Source: an uncultured Mucilaginibacter sp.
GTDB lineage: Bacteria > Bacteroidota > Bacteroidia > Sphingobacteriales > Sphingobacteriaceae
Length of the DNA: 46,615 bases
Assembly (NCBI RefSeq): GCF_937859865.1
Contig: NZ_CALMAT010000035.1
Span: forward strand, 1 to 46,615
Reading direction: 5' to 3'
This document shows, piece by piece, positions 33,512-41,799 of the stretch (positions are counted from its first letter, which is position 1; every line of letters begins with the position of its first letter). The notes under the pieces are model-generated. The model saw nothing but the letters and a program-made list of their open reading frames with translations. It did no database searches and was not told the DNA's origin. Position numbers and translations under genes: made by a program.

Positions 33512-34609
33512 TTATTTTGGTGCATTCCGAAGCAGGTAAATACCGAGCATGCCGAAAATAATATCAGGGATAAAAACAGCAATGATGGGCGGCAAACCTC
33601 CTTTTAAGGCAAAAACTTTAGAAAACTGCACGGTTACGATGTAGGCAAAGCACAGAAAAATGCCGATTCCCAAAGGCAAACCAATGCCGCCACGCACTTT
33701 TCGGGAAGACATGGCAACGCCGATCAGCGTTAAAACATATGCGGAAAGCGGGTAAACAAAACGGTAAAATTTTTCGTACTGCAAATCAACCAAATTGCCG
33801 GTGCCGCGTATTTTTTCTTTTTCAATATTGGCGTTCAGTTCTTTCTGCGGCATCGCATCAATATCGTTATGCGCCTCAAAATCAATAGGTCGCATGTCTA
33901 AAAGCGTATCTTTTTTGGTGCCGTTTACCATTTTTTCTTTCAAGCCGTTTACGTAGCGGATGGAATAATCCAACATTGACCAAACCCTTTTTAACGAATC
34001 ATAGCTGATGCGCGTAGCCATGATTTTTTCTCTGAGCGTATCACTGTTAAATTTTTCCAAAACAAATTGGTAGCCGGTATGCTGCGATTGATCAAAAGAT
34101 TGCAGGTACACAAACGTGTTTTTATCCAACTGCATGTGCACTTCGCTTTTCTGTTCGCTGTTGCCGTTGCTTACATATTTGTTCTCAAAACTGGTTTTAA
34201 GCTGGTTGGTATGCGGAATGATAAAGACGTTGAAAACCAGCGAAACAATAAAAATAATAGACGAAGCAAAGAAATAAGGCCGCAAAAACCGGTTAAAACT
34301 CGCGCCTCCGCTTAAAATAGGAACGATTTCGGTTTGGTCGGCCATTTTTGCGGTAAAGAAAATAACGGCAATAAAGTTGATCAGCGGCGATAAATAGTTG
34401 AGGTAGAAGGGGATGAACCCGAAATAATACTGTGTAACAATATCCCAAAAACCGAGGTCGTGCTTTAAAAAATCGTCCAGCTTTTCCGAAATATCAAAAA
34501 CAACAATGATAACCAGGAAAATGCCCAACGTAAAAAAAAACGTGCCAAGGTATTTATTGATGATATACCAATCAATGATTTTTAAATAACGCTGCGTCAG
34601 TTTCCGCAT
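33512..34609 (-). CDS. LptF/LptG family lipopolysaccharide export permease
   Basis: 365 residues: IIDWYIINKYLGTFFFTLGIFLVIIVVFDISEKLDDFL (in pieces) at the N terminus, a periplasmic beta-jellyroll domain in the middle (about 120-250) and three C-terminal helices. It matches YjgP/YjgQ proteins that form the LptB2FG ABC transporter moving LPS towards the outer membrane. Whether it is LptF or LptG cannot be settled. The start codon overlaps the tgt stop by one base (TAATG). Confidence 0.88.
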   Translation of the reverse strand: MRKLTQRYLKIIDWYIINKYLGTFFFTLGIFLVIIVVFDISEKLDDFLKHDLGFWDIVTQYYFGFIPFYLNYLSPLINFIAVIFFTAKMADQTEIVPILSGGASFNRFLRPYFFASSIIFIVSLVFNVFIIPHTNQLKTSFENKYVSNGNSEQKSEVHMQLDKNTFVYLQSFDQSQHTGYQFVLEKFNSDTLREKIMATRISYDSLKRVWSMLDYSIRYVNGLKEKMVNGTKKDTLLDMRPIDFEAHNDIDAMPQKELNANIEKEKIRGTGNLVDLQYEKFYRFVYPLSAYVLTLIGVAMSSRKVRGGIGLPLGIGIFLCFAYIVTVQFSKVFALKGGLPPIIAVFIPDIIFGMLGIYLLRNAPK

Positions 34610-35739
34610 TACAATCGTTGTGATACTGTTTTTACCATACTATTTTTCCAATTGTAAAACGTGCCGGCAATAATTTGTTGCCGTGCTTCTTTTACCAATG
34701 CCAAATAGAAATGCAAATTGTGCAAAGTGGCAATTTGCGCGCCAAGCATTTCGCCGGAATGGATTAAATGCCGAAGATAAGCCTTTGTATAATTTTTATC
34801 GGCAAACAAAGCACTGCTTTCATCAATGGCCGAAAAATCGTTTTTCCATTTTTCGTTTTTAATGTTGATGATGCCGTTCCAGGTAAAAAGCATCCCGTTT
34901 CGGGCGTTCCGGGTTGGCATCACGCAATCAAACATATCAATCCCCAATGCAATATTTTCGAGCAAATTAACCGGTGTGCCAACACCCATCAAATAACGCG
35001 GTTTGTTTTGTGGGAGGATACTGCATACCACTTCGGTCATTGCGTACATTTCTTCGGCCGGTTCTCCAACAGATAAACCGCCAATCGCATTGCCTTCCCG
35101 TTCAAAAGAAGCAATCACTTCGGCAGATTTTTCGCGCAAATCTTTATAAACCGAACCTTGCACAATCGGAAACAAGGTTTGCGAGTGTCCGTATTTCGGT
35201 TCTGTGGAATCAAAACGGTCGCAGCAGCGCTTCAGCCAGCGGTGCGTCATCTCGATGGAGCGGCGCGCATAACCATATTCGCAAGGATAAGGCGTGCATT
35301 CATCAAAAGCCATGATGATATCGGCACCGATGGTCCGCTGTGTGTCCATCACATTTTCGGGCGTAAACAAATGTTTGGAACCATCAATATGCGAACGAAA
35401 AGTAACGCCTTCCTCTTTAATTTTGCGTACTTCCGTTAACGAGTAAACCTGGTAACCGCCGCTGTCCGTTAAAATCGGCTTGTCCCAATTTATAAATTTA
35501 TGTAGGCCGCCTGCTTTTTCCAGCGTATTTAAACCAGGGCGCAAGTATAAATGATATGTATTCCCGAGGATAATTTGTGCCTGGATATCATCTGCCAGTT
35601 CGCGCTGATGGACAGCTTTTACCGTTCCTGCGGTGCCAACCGGCATAAAAATCGGTGTTTGTATCGTTCCGTGGTCTGTTTTAATTTCTCCGGCCCGGGC
35701 TTTAGAATTTGGGTCGAGGGCAATCTGCTGAAACTTCAT
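34609..35739 (-). CDS. tgt: tRNA-guanine transglycosylase
   Basis: 376 residues. ILGNTYHLYLRPG, the catalytic ILTDSGGYQVYSL, AFDECTPYPC, GGLSVGEPAEEM and the nucleophile Asp in GIDMFDCVMPTRNARNG identify it. It exchanges guanine for preQ1 at the tRNA wobble position in queuosine synthesis. The CxCxxC zinc ligands seen in E. coli Tgt are replaced by Ser/Ala/Asp residues (DESSALFADKNYTKAYLRHL), though the later His region LHNLHFYL is kept. A one-mismatch 12-mer lies near its end (34683-34694). Confidence 0.95.
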   Translation of the reverse strand: MKFQQIALDPNSKARAGEIKTDHGTIQTPIFMPVGTAGTVKAVHQRELADDIQAQIILGNTYHLYLRPGLNTLEKAGGLHKFINWDKPILTDSGGYQVYSLTEVRKIKEEGVTFRSHIDGSKHLFTPENVMDTQRTIGADIIMAFDECTPYPCEYGYARRSIEMTHRWLKRCCDRFDSTEPKYGHSQTLFPIVQGSVYKDLREKSAEVIASFEREGNAIGGLSVGEPAEEMYAMTEVVCSILPQNKPRYLMGVGTPVNLLENIALGIDMFDCVMPTRNARNGMLFTWNGIINIKNEKWKNDFSAIDESSALFADKNYTKAYLRHLIHSGEMLGAQIATLHNLHFYLALVKEARQQIIAGTFYNWKNSMVKTVSQRL

Positions 35740-35781
35740 TTATCGTAAAACACCAATTGTGCCGCAAAATTAGAAAATAAA

Positions 35782-35944
35782 AGAGCCTGGTTAAATTTAT
35801 ACAAGAAAAAATGTCAATGCTTCTTTTACCCTATAAAAATTGGTGTTTAAATCAACTTAAACAAATCAAAGCCCAATTACGCACCAATTTTTAGGCGATA
35901 AAAGAAGCATCGAAACCTTGATAAGTAAATTTTAAACAGCCTCA
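35782..35944. repeat. Symmetric nested-palindrome element, copy C
   Basis: 163 bp. Ends AGAGCCTGGTTAAATTT and AATTTTAAACAGCCTCA. Inner full-length 29-bp motifs face each other (cores 35817-35828 on + and 35899-35910 on -), spanning 94 bp, 34-35 bp from each end. Lies between the divergent tgt and glycosyltransferase genes. Confidence 0.82.
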
Positions 35945-36030
35945 AACTATTTAGCGAGCGATAATTGCTTTAGCTGTACGGGATTGTGGTTAATTTTTAA
36001 GAAATTTGCCAGCCGAAATTTGGTTTACCA

Positions 36031-37149
36031 TTGGAAATACTTTTACCTTATCTACTGTTTGCGCTGTTCCAAATCTGTTTTGTTGTCCAGCTTTATTTCC
36101 TGGTTTACCGGCAAGGGGTTTTAAAATGGGCAAACAGCAACAGTTCTCCTTCCAACCAAAATTTGCCGGTTTCGGTGATTGTTTGTGCCCGCAACGAAGC
36201 GCAAAACCTACAGGAAAACCTGCCGCTAATCCTCACACAAAATTATGCTGATTTTGAAGTAATTGTAGTGAACGATTGTTCGGTTGATGATTCGGCACAT
36301 GTTCTAGATCAGCTTAAAAACAGTTACCCAAATTTAAAAGTAGTTACCGTAACCGAGCATAAACGTTTTAAAACCGGTAAAAAGTTTGCGTTGACGATGG
36401 GCATCAAAGCAGCAAAAAACGAATTTTTATTGCTGACGGATGCAGATTGCCAACCAGCTTCCAACCAGTGGATCAAACTGATGCAATCTTGTTTTTCCGA
36501 AGAAAAAGAAATCGTATTGGGTTATTCGCCTTACCGAAAAACCGGCGGCTTTTTAAATACGTTTATCAGGTTTGAGACGGTAAAAACAGCAATCAGTTAT
36601 CTTTCGGCCGCTTTGCACAACCAACCTTATATGGGCGTTGGCCGCAATTTGGCTTATACCAAAACTTTGTTTTTTCGTTCGAAGGGTTTTGCCGCACATT
36701 TGCACCTGCTTTCGGGAGACGATGATTTGTTTATCAACCAAAACGCTACAGCCATCAATACAGCAATTCAAATCTCGCCGGAAGCGCAAACTTTTAGCGA
36801 AACAAAAAAAGGCATGGTGGCCTATTATCGCCAAAAAAGGCGGCACATGGGCGTTGGGAAGTATTACAAAGCAAAAAACCGTACTTTAATTACTTTAGAT
36901 GCTTTGAGCGGATTTCTTTTTTATACCTTTCTAACCGTTTTATTAATCCTTAAATTTGAGCCCTGGATTGTAACCGGCATTTTTATTTTCCGTTTGATGG
37001 TACAATGCTTCTTTTACCCTGCAATATTTAGAAAACTGGATGCCGAAGACCTCGTTTGGTGGTTTCCAATTTTGGATTTGTTTTACTATGTTTATTTAAA
37101 TGTATTTGGTGTTGTTGGCTCAGTTACAAAAAATCTGAAATGGAAATAA
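36031..37149 (+). CDS. Family 2 glycosyltransferase, membrane-bound
   Basis: 372 residues, apparently starting at TTG (36031), since no ATG lies in frame before the first helix. N-terminal helix, then a GT2 domain: VSVIVCARNEAQNLQENLP, the DCSVDDS motif, LTDADCQPAS as the metal-binding DxD-like motif and SGDDDLFINQNA. C-terminal helices follow. It likely adds a sugar to a membrane lipid or polysaccharide. It overlaps the sigma factor gene by 10 bp. An exact 12-mer at 37005 reads QCFFYP. Confidence 0.88.
   Translation: MEILLPYLLFALFQICFVVQLYFLVYRQGVLKWANSNSSPSNQNLPVSVIVCARNEAQNLQENLPLILTQNYADFEVIVVNDCSVDDSAHVLDQLKNSYPNLKVVTVTEHKRFKTGKKFALTMGIKAAKNEFLLLTDADCQPASNQWIKLMQSCFSEEKEIVLGYSPYRKTGGFLNTFIRFETVKTAISYLSAALHNQPYMGVGRNLAYTKTLFFRSKGFAAHLHLLSGDDDLFINQNATAINTAIQISPEAQTFSETKKGMVAYYRQKRRHMGVGKYYKAKNRTLITLDALSGFLFYTFLTVLLILKFEPWIVTGIFIFRLMVQCFFYPAIFRKLDAEDLVWWFPILDLFYYVYLNVFGVVGSVTKNLKWK
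37005..37016 (+). repeat. Iterated 12-mer inside the glycosyltransferase gene
   Basis: Exact copy; encodes Gln-Cys-Phe-Phe-Tyr-Pro, a different frame from the ASFT and VKEA copies. Confidence 0.9.
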
Positions 37150-37754
37150 ACGTTAACTTCTCTGAAAACGCAAAGAACGATTTTAATTTGGTGGTGCGTG
37201 CCAAAAACGGCGAGCAAAAAGCTTATGCCGATTTAATGCAGCGCTACAAAGAATCAATCTATTTTATGGTTTTGAAAATGGTGAACAATAAGGACGATGC
37301 CCAGGATTTGACTGTGGAAACCTTTGGCAAAGCCTTTCAAAAACTGGACAAATACCAGCCTGAATTTGCTTTCAGCACCTGGCTTTTCCGTATCGCCACC
37401 AATAATTGTATTGATTTTATCCGCAAAAAAAAGCTGAACACGCTTTCTATTGACCGTTTGGTTGACGAAGAAGGCAACAACCAGCCGCTGCAAATCAAAT
37501 CGGACACGTTGAACCCGGAAGAATCTTCCATCAAAAAACAACAAGCATCCGAACTGAAACTGATTGTGGAAGGCTTGCCACAACGTTACCGCAACCTCAT
37601 TATGCTGCGTTATTTTGAAGAACTTTCTTACGACGAAATTGCCCGCGAACTGGATTTGCCTTTGGGAACGGTAAAAGCGCAATTGTTCAGGGCGCGTGAT
37701 CTATTATCAAACGTGTTGAACCGCAGGCGAAAAGATACCAATAGTGACTTTTGA
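37140..37754 (+). CDS. Sigma-70 family RNA polymerase sigma factor
   Basis: 204 residues from the ATG at 37140; a longer frame only adds shadow sequence from the glycosyltransferase gene. Region 2 (YADLMQRYKESIYFMVLKMV, then DAQDLTVETFGKAFQKL and FSTWLFRIATNNCIDFIRKKK) and region 4 (LPQRYRNLIMLRYFEELSYDEIARELDLP) are clear. Extracytoplasmic-type alternative sigma; no anti-sigma gene follows. It overlaps both neighbours, so it forms a tight unit with them. Confidence 0.92.
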   Translation: MEINVNFSENAKNDFNLVVRAKNGEQKAYADLMQRYKESIYFMVLKMVNNKDDAQDLTVETFGKAFQKLDKYQPEFAFSTWLFRIATNNCIDFIRKKKLNTLSIDRLVDEEGNNQPLQIKSDTLNPEESSIKKQQASELKLIVEGLPQRYRNLIMLRYFEELSYDEIARELDLPLGTVKAQLFRARDLLSNVLNRRRKDTNSDF

Positions 37755-38376
37755 CCTGATCTTAAAATATTTTCCTGATTTAACCCCGCAACAGCAAGAG
37801 CAATTTAAGCAATTGCAGCCGCTTTACCATTTTTGGAACGAGCAGATCAACGTCATCTCCCGAAAAGATATTGATTTGTTGTACGAACGCCACGTGTTGC
37901 ACTCACTTGGGATCGCCAAAGTTTGCAGCTTTTTGCCCAGAGAAACTGTTTTTGATGTTGGCACCGGCGGCGGTTTCCCAGGCATTCCTTTAGCTATTCT
38001 TTTCCCAGAAACCAATTTTCATTTGGTTGATTCCATCGGCAAGAAAATTAAGGTGGTAAAAGAAGTATCGCAGGCAATCGGCCTAAACAATGTAAAAGCC
38101 ACACATGCGAGGGCCGAAGAAATTGATGAAAAATTTGATTTTGTAATTTCCCGCGCCGTTACGCAGCTCAAAGATTTTTATCCCTGGGTGAAAAACAAGT
38201 TTAACCAGCAATCAAAAAACCAATTGAAAAACGGTATCCTGTATTTAAAAGGCGGCGATTTGCAGCAGGAAATTAAAGAATTTGGTTTGAAGGTGAAGCA
38301 GTTTGAGTTGAGTGAGTATTTTGAAGAGGGTTTTTTTGAGACGAAGAAAGTGGTTTACGTCCAGGCTTTCCAATAA
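37744..38376 (+). CDS. rsmG: 16S rRNA (guanine527-N7)-methyltransferase
   Basis: 210 residues, starting at GTG 37744 and overlapping the sigma gene end by 11 bp. It contains INVISRKDIDLLYERHVLHSL, the SAM-binding VFDVGTGGGFPGIPLAI (about 72-88), LVDSIGKKIKVVKEV and ISRAVTQLKDFYPW. Methylates G527 of 16S rRNA. A one-mismatch 12-mer (38057-38068) reads VKEVS. Confidence 0.95.
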   Translation: MTFDLILKYFPDLTPQQQEQFKQLQPLYHFWNEQINVISRKDIDLLYERHVLHSLGIAKVCSFLPRETVFDVGTGGGFPGIPLAILFPETNFHLVDSIGKKIKVVKEVSQAIGLNNVKATHARAEEIDEKFDFVISRAVTQLKDFYPWVKNKFNQQSKNQLKNGILYLKGGDLQQEIKEFGLKVKQFELSEYFEEGFFETKKVVYVQAFQ

Positions 38377-38398
38377 CCCTTCACCAATTTTATACCGA

Positions 38399-38410
38399 TA
38401 AAAGAAGCAT
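38399..38410 (-). repeat. Iterated 12-mer, exact copy with 29-bp extension
   Basis: Between rsmG and dprA, 47 bp upstream of dprA; the extension (38382-38398) begins CACCAATTTTATACC and ends GA just before the core. Confidence 0.92.
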
Positions 38411-38457
38411 CGGCATTTATACTTTAAAATAAATTTTTAATTTAGACGAAAGTATTT

Positions 38458-39555
38458 ATGTCGCTACTGCACCAACTTGCCTTAAAATTTGTTCCCGGAA
38501 TTGGAGATGTCCTCGCCAAAAACCTGTTAAGTTATTGCGGCAGTGCGAAGGAAATTTTCAAAATCCCGAAACACAAACTGTTGTTTATTCCCGGTATCGG
38601 CCCAAAAATGGCTGCTGCTATCCTCAACCCAATTTGTTTTGCGCGTGCCGAAAAGGAAATGAAGTTTTTGGAGCGGAATAAAATCCAACCTATTTTTTAT
38701 ACCGATAAAACCTATCCCAAAAGGTTAAAAAGCTGTGTGGATTCGCCCATGCTGCTTTTTTACAAAGGCAACGCCGATTTAAACAAGCAGCGCGTCATCA
38801 GCATTGTTGGTACGCGCCATGCAACTTCTTACGGCAAGCAGATTTGCGAAGAATTGGTCGCTCATCTAAAAGCTTTTGATGTTTCCGTAGTTAGCGGTTT
38901 GGCTTACGGCATTGATATTTGTGCGCATAAAGCCTGTGTAAAACACCAGGTGCCTACAATCGGAGTTTTGGGGCATGGCTTAGACCGGTTGTATCCCGCA
39001 CAACATCGAAATACAGCGGAAAAGATGCTGGAAAACGGCGGTTTGTTAACGGAATTTCCTTCAGAAACAAACCCCGACCGGGAAAACTTTCCAAAACGTA
39101 ACCGCATCATTGCAGGAATGGCCGATGCAACCGTTGTGGTGGAAGCAAGCATCAAAGGTGGTGCTTTGATTACTGCAGAAATTGCCAACTCGTACAACCG
39201 TGATGTTTTTACTTTTCCCGGAAGGATTGGCGATGAGTTTTCGGAAGGCTGCAACTTTTTAGTGCGTTTTAACAAAGCTGGTTTGCTCACCGGTTATGAT
39301 GATTTAGCCACGCAATTGGGCTGGCTGGACGAAAAGCCGAAAATAAAAACCCAGCAATTGTTGTTTCCTTTGGACCTTTCGGCAGATGAAAAACAAATAT
39401 TTGAAACGCTAAAAATTTCAGAACAAATGGGGATTGACGATTTGGCCATCCAAACTAATATTTCTGTTAGTACGCTGGCCATGAACCTGTTGAATTTAGA
39501 AATGCAGGGCTTGGTGCGTTCTTTGCCTGGCAAAGCTTACAGTTTGGTGCGATAG
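38458..39555 (+). CDS. dprA: DNA processing protein DprA
   Basis: 365 residues. An N-terminal helix-hairpin-helix region (LKFVPGIGDVLAKNLL, FIPGIGPKMAAAIL), then the DprA Rossmann-like domain: VSIVGTRHATSYGKQI (written VISIVGTRHA), VVSGLAYGIDICAHKAC, GHGLDRLYPAQHR and EFPSETNPDRENFPKRNRIIAG (in pieces), and a C-terminal winged-helix region. DprA loads RecA on incoming single-stranded DNA in natural transformation. It is almost universal, so it supports but does not prove competence. Confidence 0.96.
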   Translation: MSLLHQLALKFVPGIGDVLAKNLLSYCGSAKEIFKIPKHKLLFIPGIGPKMAAAILNPICFARAEKEMKFLERNKIQPIFYTDKTYPKRLKSCVDSPMLLFYKGNADLNKQRVISIVGTRHATSYGKQICEELVAHLKAFDVSVVSGLAYGIDICAHKACVKHQVPTIGVLGHGLDRLYPAQHRNTAEKMLENGGLLTEFPSETNPDRENFPKRNRIIAGMADATVVVEASIKGGALITAEIANSYNRDVFTFPGRIGDEFSEGCNFLVRFNKAGLLTGYDDLATQLGWLDEKPKIKTQQLLFPLDLSADEKQIFETLKISEQMGIDDLAIQTNISVSTLAMNLLNLEMQGLVRSLPGKAYSLVR

Positions 39556-39559
39556 TTTT

Positions 39560-40033
39560 TTAAGGAAAAGAATATTGAAGCAGTTTTCCGGTTCCGATAC
39601 TTACTTCGTTCCAGTGTTCTGTTTCAAACGAGATTATAGCAAAAGCACAGGTTGGCATTGTTGTCATTTTACCGGTTAAATAATACAATAAATCGCTGAT
39701 GCCGGAATTGTGTGCCACCAAAGCTGCAACCTGGTTTTGGTTATCAACTGAATTGATTACGGCCAACAAAGCTTCAACTTCCGCTTCATAAATTCTTTTA
39801 TCAGTTTGAGGTTCTTGTAAATTTAAAGTGTTGCTGAAAATATTTGCCGTAGTTAAAGCGCGCAACGCTAAACTGCTGATCATTACTTGCGGTACTGTGC
39901 CTGCTTTTTTTAATTGTCCGGCCATTTTTGCCGCGTCGCTTTTGCCGGATGTGGTCAAAGGCCGATTAAAATCTGTTGTTTCCTCCAAATTGTTTTCGGC
40001 CTGGGCATGGCGGATCAGTACTAAAATTTTCAT
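39560..40033 (-). CDS. SixA-like histidine phosphatase
   Basis: 157 residues with the phosphoglycerate mutase-like fold: ILVLIRHAQAENN (catalytic RHA at 8-10), GKSDAAKMAGQLK, SSLALRALTTANIFS and VAALVAHNSGISDLLYYLTG (second His). It resembles SixA, which removes phosphate from histidine phosphotransfer proteins; an Hpt-domain gene lies 6 kb away, but a link is not shown. A one-mismatch 12-mer (40037-40048) is directly upstream. Confidence 0.88.
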   Translation of the reverse strand: MKILVLIRHAQAENNLEETTDFNRPLTTSGKSDAAKMAGQLKKAGTVPQVMISSLALRALTTANIFSNTLNLQEPQTDKRIYEAEVEALLAVINSVDNQNQVAALVAHNSGISDLLYYLTGKMTTMPTCAFAIISFETEHWNEVSIGTGKLLQYSFP

Positions 40034-40047
40034 GGGTAAAAGAAGTA

Positions 40048-40725
40048 TTATTTGTGTTTGAACAAATAAGAAACACCCAGGCCGATAACTTTGTTCCGTG
40101 TTTTTAAATTGGCATCGTCGTAAATCCCGGGCGAAGCAATATTTCTTAAACCATATTCATAATTCAGCTCAAACCCTATCCCGTGCAAAAGCCGAATCTC
40201 TGCCTTCAAATTGATACCATAATCTGTTCGTTTATAATCGCTGTTCTCATCATTTCCAAACTGTGCTTTGTCGCTTTCGTCCACATCCGAATCGAAAATA
40301 ATCCCCGAAAGGGAATAATTTCCCCAAAGCCCGTAGGCTGCATAAACGCCTCCGCCAAAATACAAATCACCAATTTTAGTTTGCGTTCTGTACAGTAAAT
40401 TCAACGGAACTTGAAGGTAATACAAACGGGAATCTTTTTGACGGTTGGTGTTTGTTTCCTCGTTGATGTAAATGTCTTTTCCGCCTTTGCCATCCAATAA
40501 CAAACCAGATTGCAATACTAATTTGGGCCATTGTTTTTCGGCAATAAACCCCAGTTTAATATTGCTGTAAGCTTTTGACTGGTCTAGCGAATGGGTTGGG
40601 TTATCGTAAGCACTTATGGTTGGAAAATTGATGCCTGCGGTTGCGCCAAATTTAACAGACTGGGCGCAAAGTTGCTGTCCTAACAATGCAAGCACCGCCA
40701 ATACAAACCCATACTTTTTTAACAT
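40048..40725 (-). CDS. Outer-membrane beta-barrel protein
   Basis: 225 residues from the ATG at 40725; an ATG at 40773 would add 16 residues before the signal peptide. A signal peptide (GFVLAVLALLGQQLCAQ) is followed by SVKFGATAGINFP and alternating beta strands such as LYYLQVPLNLLYRTQTKIG and GIGFELNYEYGLRNI. The C-terminal strand VIGLGVSYLFKHK fits the PorT/OmpW-like outer-membrane barrel family of Bacteroidota. Function unknown. Confidence 0.8.
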   Translation of the reverse strand: MLKKYGFVLAVLALLGQQLCAQSVKFGATAGINFPTISAYDNPTHSLDQSKAYSNIKLGFIAEKQWPKLVLQSGLLLDGKGGKDIYINEETNTNRQKDSRLYYLQVPLNLLYRTQTKIGDLYFGGGVYAAYGLWGNYSLSGIIFDSDVDESDKAQFGNDENSDYKRTDYGINLKAEIRLLHGIGFELNYEYGLRNIASPGIYDDANLKTRNKVIGLGVSYLFKHK

Positions 40726-40794
40726 CTTAAAATTAATTAAAGAAAATACTTTTATAAAATTAACCATTCGCACTAATTAATTGGAGTAATTTTA

Positions 40795-41772
40795 TCATTG
40801 GTTTGCAAAATCAACCAACTGCTGGTTTGGGATGTCGTGCATACATTTGAAATGGCTTAAAGGACATTTTTCCAAACCGAATTTTGAACACGGCCTGCAA
40901 TACAAATCTATGCCTACAACCTGTGCGTTTTTTGCTTCGTAAGGCCAAACGCCCAGCAAATCAGGCGTGGTGCTTCCCCAGATAGAAGCAATCGGACGGT
41001 CAAAAGCTTCGGCAATGTGCGTTAAACCGGTATCAAAACCCATAATTTTTTGGGCTTTGGTTAAGATAAAAACTGACTGATCCAGAGTGAGTTTGCCACA
41101 AGAATTGTAAGTTTTTATGCCGGTAAAAGAAGCAACTGCTTCCCCGTTTTTCTGAACATCCGAACCTCCAAGTAAAACAACCGGCAAATTAATTTCCCGA
41201 CAAATAGCAGCTACTTTTTCGTTCGGCATCCTTTTGGTAAAATGTGTAGCGCCAATGATAAAAACCACAAAACCGGGCAGGTGAGAAGCGGGCAGCAAAT
41301 CTTTTAACTCATATTGCTGTTTTAAATAATAATTGATCGGCTGATGATCGTTCTTCACGCCTAAAAAATCAACGGCTTCCATGTAACGCTCTACCAAATG
41401 TTTGGCCGAAACCAAATTCCAGCGCCACTTCAAAAAAAACCATTTTTTTAAAGGTTGTTTTTTGTAGGTTGAAGTTGGAACGCCAACACGAAATTTGATG
41501 ATTGCCGTACGCAGATTGTTGTGCAAATCAATGATTTGATCGTACTTTTCTGCTTTAATTTGTTGGATGGTTTCGGTCAAACTATCTTCCAGTAAAAGCA
41601 GTTTATCTACAAACGGGTTGCCTTCGTAAATGTATTTAAAGGTAGCTTTTGTTAAAAAATGGATTTCCGAACCGGGCAACTGCTGTTTTAAACAACGCAC
41701 AATGGGCGTGGTATAAATAATATCGCCCATAGAACTCAGGCGTATCACCAATATTTTAAGCGGTTTTTTCAA
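40795..41772 (-). CDS. Glycosyltransferase family 9 (heptosyltransferase-like)
   Basis: 325 residues starting at TTG 41772, because the first ATG would cut off the conserved ILVIRLSSMGDIIYTTPIV opening. It also has IIDLHNNLRTA, VVFIIGATHFTKRMP, the nucleotide-sugar region MGFDTGLTHIAEAFDRPIASIWG and a Cys-rich end (LYCRPCSKFGLEKC). Likely adds a heptose or related sugar to the LPS core. A one-mismatch 12-mer (41124-41135) reads VASFTG. Confidence 0.9.
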   Translation of the reverse strand: MKKPLKILVIRLSSMGDIIYTTPIVRCLKQQLPGSEIHFLTKATFKYIYEGNPFVDKLLLLEDSLTETIQQIKAEKYDQIIDLHNNLRTAIIKFRVGVPTSTYKKQPLKKWFFLKWRWNLVSAKHLVERYMEAVDFLGVKNDHQPINYYLKQQYELKDLLPASHLPGFVVFIIGATHFTKRMPNEKVAAICREINLPVVLLGGSDVQKNGEAVASFTGIKTYNSCGKLTLDQSVFILTKAQKIMGFDTGLTHIAEAFDRPIASIWGSTTPDLLGVWPYEAKNAQVVGIDLYCRPCSKFGLEKCPLSHFKCMHDIPNQQLVDFANQ

Positions 41773-41799
41773 GCGGAACGAAATTTGGAGATGAAACGG

